A DNA stretch of 64,000 nt from Methylocystis sp. H62 (GCF_015709515.1 NZ_JADNQZ010000057.1:124001-188000), one strand, 5' to 3'. Shown: positions 8,905-17,924, numbered from the stretch's first letter. Made by a program: numbers and translations. The notes: generated by a model not told the origin, from the letters alone.

Positions 8905-9792
8905 ATGGTCGGAAGCGTTCATACGGGCGTGATTTCAGCCTTTAGGCGCAAGAGGCGCACGGCGTTGCCGATCTGCCTATTTGCGACGAGCCTTGGCATG
9001 CTGGTGACGGCTTTCGTCGCGCCGGCGCCGGCGCTTGACGCGCCTCGCACCGCCGCCAGGGCCGAGGCGCAACCTCTGCCGATGTTCAAGGATCCGCGCG
9101 AGGCGCTGCGCGCCGGAGTCGAGAGCTACCATGCCGGCGACGCCGCGACCTCGGTGACGGCGCTACGCTATGCCGCGGAAGGCGGTGAGCCGCTGGCGAA
9201 GTGGAAGCTTGGCAGGATGTACGCCGAAGGCGACGGCGTCGTTCGCGACGACGCCAAGGCATACGAATATTTCGCGCAAATCGTCGATCACTACGCCGAC
9301 GACGAGCCCGATCCCCGCGAGCGATCGATGGCGGCGAGCGCCTTCGTCGCCGTGGGCGTTTACCTGCGTGACGGCGTTCCAAGCGCAAAGATCAAGCCCG
9401 ATCTCGATCGCGCGTTCGATCTGTTCCGTTATGCGGCGACCTATTTCCGCAACGCCGACGCGCAATACAATCTGGCGCGCATGTATCTCGAAGGAGCGGG
9501 CGTGAAGAAGAACGTCCGCCAGGGCGTGAATTGGCTGGAGCTCGCGGCGCGCAAGGGCCATCCGCAGGCGCAGGCGATGCTCGGCCGGATGATGTTCACC
9601 GGCGAGGCGAGCGGCGAGCCGGAACGCGCGCGCGGATTGATGTATCTGACGCTGGCGCGCGACGCTGCGGGCGGCGCCACTCGCGACCAATGGATCACGG
9701 ATTTGCATGCCGAAGCGCTGAATTCCGCCAGCGACGCCGACCGTAGCGCGGCCGTCACCATGCTGGAGGGCTATCTGCGCGAACGCAACTGA
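8905..9792 (+). CDS. exoR: ExoR-like Sel1-repeat periplasmic protein
   Basis: About 295 residues with an N-terminal hydrophobic signal (ICLFATSLGMLVTAFVAPA) and then Sel1/TPR-like repeats. Examples are AAEGGEPLAKWKLGRMYAEG, NADAQYNLARMYLEG and GHPQAQAMLGRMMF. Repeat order, spacing and the C-terminal RGLMYLTLARDA segment follow rhizobial ExoR. In Sinorhizobium, ExoR is a periplasmic inhibitor of the ExoS/ChvI two-component system that controls exopolysaccharide and motility. Those partners are not in this window, so the regulatory role is inferred. The ATG at 8905 is preferred because AAGGAAG precedes it. Confidence 0.75.
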   Translation: MVGSVHTGVISAFRRKRRTALPICLFATSLGMLVTAFVAPAPALDAPRTAARAEAQPLPMFKDPREALRAGVESYHAGDAATSVTALRYAAEGGEPLAKWKLGRMYAEGDGVVRDDAKAYEYFAQIVDHYADDEPDPRERSMAASAFVAVGVYLRDGVPSAKIKPDLDRAFDLFRYAATYFRNADAQYNLARMYLEGAGVKKNVRQGVNWLELAARKGHPQAQAMLGRMMFTGEASGEPERARGLMYLTLARDAAGGATRDQWITDLHAEALNSASDADRSAAVTMLEGYLRERN

Positions 9793-9802
9793 CGTTCAGA
9801 TT

Positions 9803-10690
9803 TCAACCGGCTTGGGCCGCAGCGCCTTTGAACTTCACCGGGATGCTCAAGAAGCGTGCGCCATCGCCGCGCGGCGGCGGAAACTTGCCGGCGCGAATGT
9901 TCACCTGAATTGAGGGGAGCAGCAGCCGCGGCGCGGCAAGCTCCTGGTCCCGCTTCTGTCGCCCGGCGACAAATTCCTCTTCACTGACGCCGTCCTTGAT
10001 CTGCACATTCTTGGCGCGCTGCTCGGCGACCGTCGTCTCCCATGCGTAGACGTCTCTACCGGGCGCCTTGTAGTCATGACACATGAAGAGCCGGGTCTGC
10101 GGGGGCAGGGAAAGAATGCGGCGGATCGACCGGTAGAGCGCTTGCGCGTCGCCGCCGGGGAAATCCGCGCGCGCCGTCCCATAGTCGGGCATGAACAGCG
10201 TGTCGCCGACAAACACCGCGTCGCCGATCTTATAGGCGACGTCGGCCGGCGTGTGGCCGGGCGTGTAGATCGTTTCGCCCTCGAGTTCGCCGATGTTGAA
10301 CCGCTCGCCATCCTTGAAGAGGTGGTCGAAGCATCCGCCGTCAGCCTTGACGTCCTCAGCCCCGAACACCGGCTTGAAGATCTTCTGGACCTTGTCGATG
10401 TGTTCGCCGATGCCGATCTTCGCGCCCGTCGCCGTTTTGACGATTTGGGCGGCGGAAAGATGGTCGGCGTGCGCATGGGTTTCGAGAACCCAATCGATTT
10501 TTAATCCTTCCCGCGCCGCCTCGGCGAGGATGGCGTCGATTGAATGCGAATCGGCGACGCCGCTCGCCGGATCATAATCGAGCACGGGATCGACGATCGC
10601 CGCCCGCTTCGTCGCGGGGTCGCTGACGATATAGCTGATCGTGTTGGTGGGCTCGTCAAAGAAGGCCCTGACGGACGGCGCCTGCGGCAT
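9803..10690 (-). CDS. blh: MBL-fold persulfide dioxygenase (Blh/ETHE1-like)
   Basis: About 295 residues of metallo-beta-lactamase fold with the metal motif ETHAHADHLSAA, then PGHTP, GDTLF and MCHDY. This is the pattern of mono-iron persulfide dioxygenases, which oxidise glutathione persulfide to sulfite. In Xylella and Agrobacterium the related Blh belongs to the BigR operon for sulfide detoxification; the extra DUF442 domain found there is absent here. The ATG at 10690 has AAGGAGAG five bases upstream. It is divergent from a TauE/SafE permease, and a SqrR-type box lies between them, which fits removal of persulfide followed by sulfite export. Confidence 0.85.
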   Translation of the reverse strand: MPQAPSVRAFFDEPTNTISYIVSDPATKRAAIVDPVLDYDPASGVADSHSIDAILAEAAREGLKIDWVLETHAHADHLSAAQIVKTATGAKIGIGEHIDKVQKIFKPVFGAEDVKADGGCFDHLFKDGERFNIGELEGETIYTPGHTPADVAYKIGDAVFVGDTLFMPDYGTARADFPGGDAQALYRSIRRILSLPPQTRLFMCHDYKAPGRDVYAWETTVAEQRAKNVQIKDGVSEEEFVAGRQKRDQELAAPRLLLPSIQVNIRAGKFPPPRGDGARFLSIPVKFKGAAAQAG

Positions 10691-10785
10691 CGATCTCTCC
10701 TTCTTGCAGCGCTCAAGCGCTTCTCTTCGTTCGCGCTTTCGCCTTTTCCTGCTTGCGCCGTCAGATATATATGCGTTATAGCTAA

Positions 10786-10801
10786 ATAAGCAAGTGCTAA
10801 T
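10786..10801. promoter_or_regulatory. SqrR/BigR-type box in the blh-tauE divergent promoter
   Basis: ATAA-N8-TAAT in an AT-rich stretch 23 bases before the permease start. It has the same layout as three other sites in this window and the known ATTC-N8-GAAT SqrR element, with one deviation in the left half. Binding is inferred. Confidence 0.5.
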
Positions 10802-10823
10802 ATTATACGCGCGAAGGAGCGAC

Positions 10824-11639
10824 ATGCTGACGGCTCTTCCTCTGGACGCCGTGCTGGGTCTGGTTTCCGGCGGTCTCGTCGGCTTTACGCTGGCGCTCGT
10901 CGGCGGCGGCGGCTCGGTGCTGGCCGTGCCGCTTCTCGTCTATCTTGTCGGCGTGCCCAATCCCCATATCGCGATCGGCTCGAGCGCCGCGGCCGTCGCC
11001 GTCAACGCCCTGATGAGTCTCGCCAATCATGCGCGCGCACGGACCATCAAATGGCGCTGCGCCTCTGTCTTCGCAGTGTTCGGGGTTGCTGGCGCATTCG
11101 GCGGATCGACGCTCGGCAAGATCATCGACGGCGAGAAGCTGCTGGCGCTGTTCGCGCTGCTGATGGTCGTCGTATCCTATCTGATGCTGCGGCGCCGGGG
11201 CGCGCTAGGCTATCCGGCAGTCAGGCTCAACCGCGAGAATTTCCCCCGGCTCGTCGGCGCCGGCGCCACGGCCGGCGCGCTGTCGGGCTTCTTCGGCATC
11301 GGCGGCGGCTTCCTGATCGTGCCGGGGCTGATGTTTGCGTCCGACATGCCGATCCTGAACGCCATCGGCTCGTCGCTCGTCGCCGTCGCCGCCTTCGCGG
11401 TGACAACTGCGGCGAACTACGCTTCTTCAGACCTCGTGGACTGGGAGCTTGCCGGGACGCTCGTGCTCGGCGGCGCGTTTGGCGGGCTGATCGGCGCCGC
11501 CGCGGCGCGACATCTGTCGAAGATGCGCGGCGCGCTCAGCGCCATCTTCGCGACGGTCATCTTCGCGGTGGCGCTTTATGTGCTCTGGCGCAGCGGCGGC
11601 GCGCTCGGGCTACTCGATCACGCGGCGAAATCGGCGTAG
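10824..11639 (+). CDS. TauE/SafE-family sulfite/sulfur-anion permease
   Basis: About 271 residues, very hydrophobic, with roughly eight membrane segments in two homologous halves. The family glycine motifs appear in both halves (LALVGGGGSVLAVPLLVY and SGFFGIGGGFLIVPG). TauE/SafE proteins export sulfite and related sulfur anions. The ATG at 10824 has AAGGAG upstream. Divergence from the persulfide dioxygenase, whose product is sulfite, makes sulfite export the likely task. Its last 22 bases overlap the convergent xth gene. Confidence 0.87.
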   Translation: MLTALPLDAVLGLVSGGLVGFTLALVGGGGSVLAVPLLVYLVGVPNPHIAIGSSAAAVAVNALMSLANHARARTIKWRCASVFAVFGVAGAFGGSTLGKIIDGEKLLALFALLMVVVSYLMLRRRGALGYPAVRLNRENFPRLVGAGATAGALSGFFGIGGGFLIVPGLMFASDMPILNAIGSSLVAVAAFAVTTAANYASSDLVDWELAGTLVLGGAFGGLIGAAAARHLSKMRGALSAIFATVIFAVALYVLWRSGGALGLLDHAAKSA

Positions 11640-12403
11640 ATCGCGACGTGATCGGAAGGTTTCTCGCCGGCCCGCATCGATTTGACGATCTCCACCCGCG
11701 CTAGCCGATCAGAAGCTTGCGGCGAGAGCAGAAGATGATCGATGCGAAGCCCCTTGTTCTTCTGCCAGGCGCCGGCCTGATAATCCCAGAACGTGTAGAG
11801 CCCGCCTTCATCCGACGTCGCCCGAAGCGCGTCCACGTAGCCGAGATTGACCAGGCGCTGATAGGCGGCGCGGGTCTGCGGCAGGAATAATGCGTCGCCG
11901 AGCCACGCGGACGCCTCATAGACGTCGCGCGCCTCCGGGATGACATTGTAGTCGCCGGCGAGCACCGTCGGCTCTTCGAGGCCAAGCAGCGCCTCCGCAT
12001 GGCGCGTCAGCGTCTCCATGAAGGCGAGCTTGTAGAGATATTTCTGCGTGTGCGGCGGATTGCCGTTCGGCGCATAGATCGAAGCGACGCGCATGACGCC
12101 GCCGGCGCCGTCGGCGATGACCGCTTCAATGTAGCGCGACTGCGCCTCGCCGTCGAAGCCCGGCAGACCGAGAGTGACGTCCTGAAGCGGCGATTTGGAG
12201 AGGATCGCGACGCCGTTGAATCCCTTCTGCCCGTGGACCGCGACGTTATATCCCGCGTCCTCGATTTCGAGTCGCGGAAAAACATGGTCCTCGCACTTCG
12301 TTTCCTGCAGGCACAGCGCGTCCGGCGCGGCCTCGCGCAAAAAGGCGAGAAGCGGCGCGAGGCGTTGCCTGACAGAATTGACGTTCCAAGTCGCGATGCG
12401 CAC
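11618..12403 (-). CDS. xth: Exodeoxyribonuclease III / AP endonuclease
   Basis: Base-excision repair nuclease that cuts at abasic sites and degrades DNA 3'-5'. The 261 residues show the exonuclease III signatures: TWNVNSVRQR at the start, CLQETKCED with the metal-binding glutamate, YAPNG, LAGDYNV and the C-terminal SDHVAIYA. It overlaps the 3' end of the permease gene in convergent orientation. Confidence 0.95.
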   Translation of the reverse strand: MRIATWNVNSVRQRLAPLLAFLREAAPDALCLQETKCEDHVFPRLEIEDAGYNVAVHGQKGFNGVAILSKSPLQDVTLGLPGFDGEAQSRYIEAVIADGAGGVMRVASIYAPNGNPPHTQKYLYKLAFMETLTRHAEALLGLEEPTVLAGDYNVIPEARDVYEASAWLGDALFLPQTRAAYQRLVNLGYVDALRATSDEGGLYTFWDYQAGAWQKNKGLRIDHLLLSPQASDRLARVEIVKSMRAGEKPSDHVAIYADFAA

Positions 12404-12427
12404 CGTCGGCTCCCAACGCCGCGCGCG

Positions 12428-12976
12428 TCAATCGAGACGATAAGTGGCGTGGCAGGCGTTGCAGGCTTGCACGACTTGCGACAGTTCGGCAAGCGCCGGA
12501 CGCATGTCGCCGCCGGGCCCGATCTTGGCCGCCTCCTGCGCGAATTTGCTCGCCTGCTCATGCATCGTCAGACCAAGCGCGCGCATTTCGTCGGGCATGT
12601 GATGCGCCATCATCGCCGGCATATCGCCGAGTTCGCCGCTCTTGGCGTTCGGCTTGCACGCCGCAGCGCCGGGCGACGCCATGCTGAGATGCGCGTTTGC
12701 AACCTTTGCGGCCGCCGCGCCGTCGCCCTTGCCCAAGGCCGCCAGGATCTCGGCGACCGCCTCGGCATGTCCGCGCATATTGGCGAGCATATGCGCGCGC
12801 ATCGGCGCCGGAAGGTCGACCTCCTGGCGCGTGTCGCTCATCTTCGGCGACATTTTCATATGCTCTATGTTCATCTGCTTCATATGCCCGCTGTGATCGT
12901 CTGTGTCGTCGCCTGCGATAGCGGCGGCGGCGAACAACGAGAGCCCGCATGCCGCGGCGAAGAGAAATCTTCCCAT
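12428..12976 (-). CDS. Periplasmic cytochrome c'-like protein
   Basis: About 182 residues with a signal peptide (residues 1-22, ending AAAAIAG). The mature protein is helical and carries a single C-terminal haem site, C172-N-A-C175-H176, followed by ATYRLD. A haem site near the C-terminus is typical of the cytochrome c' four-helix bundle. A His/Met-rich segment (SGHMKQMNIEHMKMSPKM) after the signal could bind copper or another soft metal. The ATG at 12976 follows GGGGAGG. Cytochromes c' bind NO and similar ligands; here that is inference. Confidence 0.72.
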   Translation of the reverse strand: MGRFLFAAACGLSLFAAAAIAGDDTDDHSGHMKQMNIEHMKMSPKMSDTRQEVDLPAPMRAHMLANMRGHAEAVAEILAALGKGDGAAAAKVANAHLSMASPGAAACKPNAKSGELGDMPAMMAHHMPDEMRALGLTMHEQASKFAQEAAKIGPGGDMRPALAELSQVVQACNACHATYRLD

Positions 12977-13045
12977 TCTGGCCTCCCCTTCATGTGACAA
13001 CGGCGAGCGTAGCGCGCCAGGCGCCGCCGCGCGCGGGACGAATCG

Positions 13046-14659
13046 TCACGGCTGGATGTTCGGCGGCAAATTGATGATCTGTCCTTGGCGCAGCTTCTTG
13101 CGATTCAGCGCCGGATTGGCGGCGGCGATGTCGCGCCAGCGCTTTTCGTCGCCATAGAGCCGCTTGGCGATCGCGCGCAGCGTGTCGCCGCGTCGTACCG
13201 TATAGGTCTTCTGCGCGGCGGCCGACGGCGGCGGGCGTGGCGTCGCTTGCGGCGCGCCCTGATCTGCCGAGGCGGGGGCGGATGGCAGAGATGGCGCGGC
13301 CGGCTTTGCGTCGACGACGACGAACTCCCCGCGCATCATGCCCATCCAGCAACTCCAGGGAATGACCCCCGTCTTTTCGGGCGTGAATTCGATCGTCTGC
13401 AGCCCCGGCTTGATATCGAATTCGAGCTTCAGGGAAGGCACGACGATACGATGGTTGCAGTTCGTCACTTGCGTCGCGTTGATCACCCATTTGACCGGAA
13501 CGCCGCGCAGCAGCGTGAAGCGGGCGGGCGCAAAGCCAAGGCCATTGGCCTCCATCTCGATGGTTTGAGTCTTCGGCGCGGCAGGATCCTGCTGTGGCTG
13601 GGCGAGCTCAACGGGCGCCGGGCTTCGCCAGCTCGTCACTAGCGACGCGAGATCGGCGCCCGAGCCTGTAAGGATCAATCCGCGATTGATCATCACCGCG
13701 CCGAGCGCGACGACGATCACGCCGGACGCGGTCAGCAGACGATGCGTCACGGCGCCCGAGAGCACTGTCGTCAGCGCGCCGAAGGCGAGCATCACCGGCA
13801 AGGTTCCAAGGCCGAAGACGAAGAGCGTCTTCGCGCCTTCAACGGGGCTGCCGGTCCCGGCCGCCAACACATACATCGCCTGCAACGGTCCGCAGGCGAT
13901 CATCAGACCGTTGAGAAGACCGATCACGAACGGTCGATGGCGCGCGCCGCCGGCCTCTCGATTGACCCAGTTCTGTAGCGGCCGAGGCAGTCCTAACCGA
14001 AAGCGGCGCAGCGGCGCGAACAGCCCGAGCATATTGAGCCCGAAGATGAGCAGGAAAGCGCCCGCCGCGACTCCGGCGACGCCGCGCAGCACGGGCGTGA
14101 AAGCGATGAAGGCGCCGAGCCAGCCGAAGGCGGCGCCGATCGCCGTGTAGGACAGCGTCTTTCCGGCGCCATAGGAGAGGTGCGAGACAAAGGACGAGCG
14201 TCCCGCCCGCGCATCGGCTGCGGCGTAACTCACGACAAAAGCGCCGCACATGCCCACGCAGTGGAAGCCTGTCAGGAGCCCCAAGAGAAACAGGAGTCCG
14301 AGACTCATATGCTGAGCGATGTCAGGCTCGCCCTCGGCGCTGATCCAGCGCGTATCGAAGAGAATCAAACCGGCGAGGGCGGCGAGGGCGGCGACGATGA
14401 TCGCCAGTCTGACGAAAGGCGAACGCCGGCGCTGCGCCTCTTCGGTCAGAACGACGCGATAGCCGTTCTGCTCGACGCTGTTGCGAATCGCGCTGAAATT
14501 GGTCGCATCGGCGTCATAGTCGACGACGACCGTCTCGGTGGGATAGCTGGCAGAGACCCTGCGCACGCCGACGAGCTTCCTGATCGCCGCTTCGATGACA
14601 TGCTCGCAGCCGTGGCAGTGCATGCCGCGGGCGTGAAAGGTGATCGCCGTTTCGTTCAT
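13046..14659 (-). CDS. HMA - SafE-like membrane - cupredoxin - LysM fusion protein
   Basis: A 537-residue fusion. Residues 1-70 form a heavy-metal-associated domain with GMHCHGC (Cys15, Cys18). Residues about 83-345 form a sulfite-exporter-like membrane domain starting with GLLTGFHCVGMCG, a pattern of the cytochrome-assembly/metal subfamily. Residues about 365-455 resemble a cupredoxin with His in CNHRI and Cys/Met in WSCWMGMM. A proline/alanine linker leads to a C-terminal LysM domain (TYTVRRGDTLRAIAKRLYG) that should bind peptidoglycan. Copper passing from cytosol to periplasm, or supply to an oxidase, is a fair guess. The neighbouring cytochrome genes fit, but the substrate is not proven. 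Confidence 0.75.
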   Translation of the reverse strand: MNETAITFHARGMHCHGCEHVIEAAIRKLVGVRRVSASYPTETVVVDYDADATNFSAIRNSVEQNGYRVVLTEEAQRRRSPFVRLAIIVAALAALAGLILFDTRWISAEGEPDIAQHMSLGLLFLLGLLTGFHCVGMCGAFVVSYAAADARAGRSSFVSHLSYGAGKTLSYTAIGAAFGWLGAFIAFTPVLRGVAGVAAGAFLLIFGLNMLGLFAPLRRFRLGLPRPLQNWVNREAGGARHRPFVIGLLNGLMIACGPLQAMYVLAAGTGSPVEGAKTLFVFGLGTLPVMLAFGALTTVLSGAVTHRLLTASGVIVVALGAVMINRGLILTGSGADLASLVTSWRSPAPVELAQPQQDPAAPKTQTIEMEANGLGFAPARFTLLRGVPVKWVINATQVTNCNHRIVVPSLKLEFDIKPGLQTIEFTPEKTGVIPWSCWMGMMRGEFVVVDAKPAAPSLPSAPASADQGAPQATPRPPPSAAAQKTYTVRRGDTLRAIAKRLYGDEKRWRDIAAANPALNRKKLRQGQIINLPPNIQP

Positions 14660-14698
14660 CTAAGGTTTAACGCCTCGCCGCGCAGCATCGAACCAGGA

Positions 14699-14716
14699 CC
14701 GACGCTTCGGCGTCGG
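14699..14716. other. UUCG-capped hairpin
   Basis: CCGACGC-TTCG-GCGTCGG, seven perfect base pairs closed by a stable tetraloop, between the DUF2892 gene and the fusion gene. It lacks a T tract on either strand, so a processing or attenuation site is as likely as a terminator. Confidence 0.35.
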
Positions 14717-14800
14717 CCGCACTGCTCATTCCGTCTTCACGCCGTGGCCGTGCGCGAGACGGAATTCCTTACAAAGTTGCTTGCCGAATTACTTGCCCAC

Positions 14801-14986
14801 TTACTTGCCGAGCGTATCCATGCCCAGGAGCTTATAAGCGGGGCAAAAGTTGACGAAGGCCGTCGTCAGTGGAATGAGCCCGACGAGTCCCCATAGCGAC
14901 TGCGGACCGATGAAGACCAGGCTGAGCAAGAGGAGTCCGGCGACGATGCGGATGATCCGATCGGTCCTTCCGATATTGGCTACCAT
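14801..14986 (-). CDS. DUF2892 (YgaP membrane-domain-like) small protein
   Basis: 61 residues with two short hydrophobic segments. The family pattern NIGRTDRIIRIVAG is at the start, and the C-terminal LTTAFVNFCPAYKLLG contains one cysteine. DUF2892 modules are the membrane part of YgaP rhodaneses and often sit in sulfide-responsive operons. The start has AAGGGAG upstream. It lies between the cyd genes and the metal fusion protein, on the same strand. Confidence 0.85.
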   Translation of the reverse strand: MVANIGRTDRIIRIVAGLLLLSLVFIGPQSLWGLVGLIPLTTAFVNFCPAYKLLGMDTLGK

Positions 14987-15079
14987 GATTAATCTCCCTT
15001 CTCCCGCGGCGATCGTAATGTCAGGCTATCGCCTCGCATGAGATCGCACAGCGACTAAGTCTCGCTTGAGGCGCGGCTG

Positions 15080-15181
15080 CTATTTCTGCCTGTCGTCGTC
15101 GTCGAGTTCGAGCCACATGGCGTTGAGAATGGCAAAGGCGCAGGCGAGCCCAAGCCCCAATATCCATGAAAAATACCACAT
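15080..15181 (-). CDS. cydX: Cytochrome bd oxidase small subunit CydX
   Basis: A 33-residue single-pass peptide beginning MWYFSWILGLGLACAF and continuing to AMWLELDDDD, the recognised CydX pattern (Trp-Tyr-Phe start, one membrane helix, acidic tail). CydX stabilises the haem centres of cytochrome bd. It lies 17 bases after cydB with GGGAGAAAG as ribosome binding site, so it is the fourth gene of the cyd operon. Confidence 0.9.
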   Translation of the reverse strand: MWYFSWILGLGLACAFAILNAMWLELDDDDRQK

Positions 15182-15198
15182 CGCACGCTTTCTCCCGC

Positions 15199-16338
15199 TC
15201 AATAATAGTAGTCGTCGCCGCGACGGATCGCCGCCTCGGTCACTGCGCCGCGCAGCACGTAATAGACCCAGCTGGTGTAGGCAAGGACGATCGGCAGAAA
15301 GACGATCACCGCGATGAGCATGAGCGAGAGCGTCCCTTTGCTCGACGACGCGTCCCAAACCGTCAGGCTTTGGCTCGGGTCAGTCGATGACGGCAGCAGG
15401 AAGGGGAACATGCTGAAGCCCGCCATCGCCGCGACGCCGGCAACCGCCAGGCTGCTGGCGAGAAGCGCGAGTCTTTTCGTCGACAAGGCGAAAGCGAGGG
15501 CGGCGACAAGCGCGCCCGTGTACGCCAGCGCGGGCGCAGCGATCATCCAGGGGTAGGCGCGGTAATTGTCGAGCCAGGCGCCGGCCTCCCGCGTCACCGT
15601 CTTCGACAATGGATTGGACGGCCCTGCGTGGTCGATGACGCCGACGATCCGATAACCTTCGACGCCGAGCATCGTCCACAATCCAGCGGCCGAAATGAGA
15701 AGAACAAGCAGGATCGCGGCGAGCGCGCCATATCGGCGGGCGCGGACGGCGACATCGCCCTCGCTCTTGACGCTGAGCCAGGCGGCGCCCTGCATTGCAA
15801 GCATCGTCACGCTGACGAGTCCGCAGAGCAGACCGAAGGGATTGAGGAGGCCGAGTAGGCCGCCCTCATAAGTCGCGCGCAGCGTCTGATCGAAATGAAA
15901 GGGAACGCCCTGCAGAAGATTGCCGAAGGCGACGCCGAAGATCAGCGCAGGGACAAATCCCGAAACGAAGAACAGCCAGTCCCAGGTCTCGCGCCAGCCG
16001 CGCGCTTCCCTCTTGCCGCGAAAGACGATGGCGACCGGCCGCAGGATGAAGCCGATGAGGACAAGCAGCATTGCGAGATAAAAGCCGGAGAAGGACACCG
16101 CATAGAGCGGCGGCCAAGCGGCGAAAACGGCGCCGCCTCCGAGAATGAACCAGACTTGATTGCCCTCCCAGACGGGTCCGATTGCGTTCAGCGTCACACG
16201 CCGCTGCGCGTCGTTGCGGGCGATGAAGGGATGCAGCATGGCGACGCCGATATCGAAACCGTCGAGGACGGCGAAGCCCGCGAGCAGGACGCCAAGCAGC
16301 GCCCACCAGATGAGACGAAGCGTCATATAGTCGAACAT
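15199..16338 (-). CDS. cydB: Cytochrome bd ubiquinol oxidase subunit II
   Basis: 379 residues with about eight to nine membrane helices. The family start (LRLIWWALLGVLLAGFAVLDGFD), the GPVWEGNQVW motif and TSWVYYVLRG near the end are all present. It forms the inner-membrane heterodimer with CydA and has no haem ligands of its own. It starts 14 bases after the cydA stop. Confidence 0.97.
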   Translation of the reverse strand: MFDYMTLRLIWWALLGVLLAGFAVLDGFDIGVAMLHPFIARNDAQRRVTLNAIGPVWEGNQVWFILGGGAVFAAWPPLYAVSFSGFYLAMLLVLIGFILRPVAIVFRGKREARGWRETWDWLFFVSGFVPALIFGVAFGNLLQGVPFHFDQTLRATYEGGLLGLLNPFGLLCGLVSVTMLAMQGAAWLSVKSEGDVAVRARRYGALAAILLVLLISAAGLWTMLGVEGYRIVGVIDHAGPSNPLSKTVTREAGAWLDNYRAYPWMIAAPALAYTGALVAALAFALSTKRLALLASSLAVAGVAAMAGFSMFPFLLPSSTDPSQSLTVWDASSSKGTLSLMLIAVIVFLPIVLAYTSWVYYVLRGAVTEAAIRRGDDYYY

Positions 16339-16352
16339 CGCTTTCGCCTTTC

Positions 16353-17924
16353 CTATTGGTTCTGCGCCGACGCCGGCGCGGGAAGCACGGGCGCGCCGGA
16401 GGGATGAGACTCATCCGACTGTGGGCCGATGCGGACATATTTGACGATCAGCGCGACATCGATGATAGCGAGCGCGCTGTAGAACAGCACGAAGGCGGCG
16501 AGGCTCGCCGCGACATTCGACGCGGGGATGTTGGAGACGCCGAGGAACGTCGGCATCGTCGCGTCGATGATCCACGGTTGCCGGCCATATTCGGCGACGA
16601 TCCAGCCGAGTTCGGCGGCGACCCAGGGCAGCGGCAGGCTATACATGACCATGCGCAGGAACCACGGCTTCCCGCAGCGGCGCTTGCTCGACAGATAGAA
16701 CGCGACGGCGAAAAGCGCGATGAAATAGAACCCCAGCGCCACCATGATGCGGAACGACCAGAACAGCACCGGCACGTCGGGAATCGTCGTAAGCGCAGCT
16801 TCATGTATCTGCGCGTCGGTCGCATTCTCGATGTCTGGGCGAATGCGCTTGACGAGCAGCGAATGGCCGACGTCGCGCATAGAGGCTTCGAGTTCCGGCG
16901 GAACCGCCGCGTTGGGATGGCCGCCTTCTTTCGCAAGCCACTGATAGCCGGCCATGCCATTGCGGATGCGCGTCTCCGCGCGCGCGACCAGCGCTTTCAC
17001 GCCTTCGACCGGCTTATCGAGCGAGCGCGTCGCAATCAGACCCAGGAGATAGGGTATGCGAATTTCGTCTTTCGTCGTTTCACTCTTGAGATCGGGAAAA
17101 CCGAAGACCGTAAAGGACGCCGGCGGCGTCTCCGTCTCCCACATCGCTTCGATCGCGGCGATCTTCATCTTCTGGTTCTCGCCCGCCGTATAGCCGCTCT
17201 CATCGCCGAGCACGACGACCGAAAGCGCGGAGGCGAGACCGAAGCTCGCCGCCACCGTCAGCGAGCGGCGAGCGATATCGACATGACGACGGTTCAAAAT
17301 GAAATAGGCGGCGATCGACATGACAAACATCGCGCCCGTGACATAGCCGGCGCTGACCGTGTGCACGAATTTCGATTGCGCCACGGGATTGAACAACACT
17401 TCGGAGAAGGACGTGAGCTCCATGCGCATCGTCTGCGGATTGAACGCGGCGCCGACCGGGTTTTGCATCCAGGCGTTGGCGACGAGAATCCAGAGCGCCG
17501 AGAAATTGGCGCCGAGCGCGACCAGCCAGGTGACGACGAGATGCTGGACCTTGCTTAAGCGTTTCCAGCCGAAGAAGAACAGGCCGACGAAGGTCGCCTC
17601 AAGGAAGAAGGCCATCAGGCCTTCGATGGCGAGCGGCGCGCCGAAAATGTCGCCCACATAGTGCGAGTAATAGGCCCAGTTGGTGCCAAATTGAAATTCC
17701 ATGGTGACGCCGGTGGCGACGCCCATGGCGAAGTTGATGCCAAACAGCGTGCCCCAGAACTGCGTCGCCTCTTTCCAGACTTTTCGTCCGGTCATCACAT
17801 AGACGCTCTCCATGATCGCGAGCAGCAGCGCGAGGCCCAGAGTCAGCGGCACGAACAGGAAGTGATACATCGCCGTCAGCGCAAACTGCAGGCGCGAGAG
17901 CGTGACGACGTCGAATTCGAACAT
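16353..17924 (-). CDS. cydA: Cytochrome bd ubiquinol oxidase subunit I
   Basis: 523 residues. Catalytic subunit that oxidises quinol and reduces oxygen without proton pumping. The haem ligands of E. coli CydA have counterparts at His21, His188 and Met394. The quinol-binding Q loop (GDESGYTAGENQKMK onward) and the GWIVAEYGRQPW motif are intact. The length and Q-loop size match the E. coli-like type. Cytochrome bd is known to keep working in the presence of sulfide, which fits the adjacent sulfide:quinone oxidoreductase. Confidence 0.98.
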   Translation of the reverse strand: MFEFDVVTLSRLQFALTAMYHFLFVPLTLGLALLLAIMESVYVMTGRKVWKEATQFWGTLFGINFAMGVATGVTMEFQFGTNWAYYSHYVGDIFGAPLAIEGLMAFFLEATFVGLFFFGWKRLSKVQHLVVTWLVALGANFSALWILVANAWMQNPVGAAFNPQTMRMELTSFSEVLFNPVAQSKFVHTVSAGYVTGAMFVMSIAAYFILNRRHVDIARRSLTVAASFGLASALSVVVLGDESGYTAGENQKMKIAAIEAMWETETPPASFTVFGFPDLKSETTKDEIRIPYLLGLIATRSLDKPVEGVKALVARAETRIRNGMAGYQWLAKEGGHPNAAVPPELEASMRDVGHSLLVKRIRPDIENATDAQIHEAALTTIPDVPVLFWSFRIMVALGFYFIALFAVAFYLSSKRRCGKPWFLRMVMYSLPLPWVAAELGWIVAEYGRQPWIIDATMPTFLGVSNIPASNVAASLAAFVLFYSALAIIDVALIVKYVRIGPQSDESHPSGAPVLPAPASAQNQ

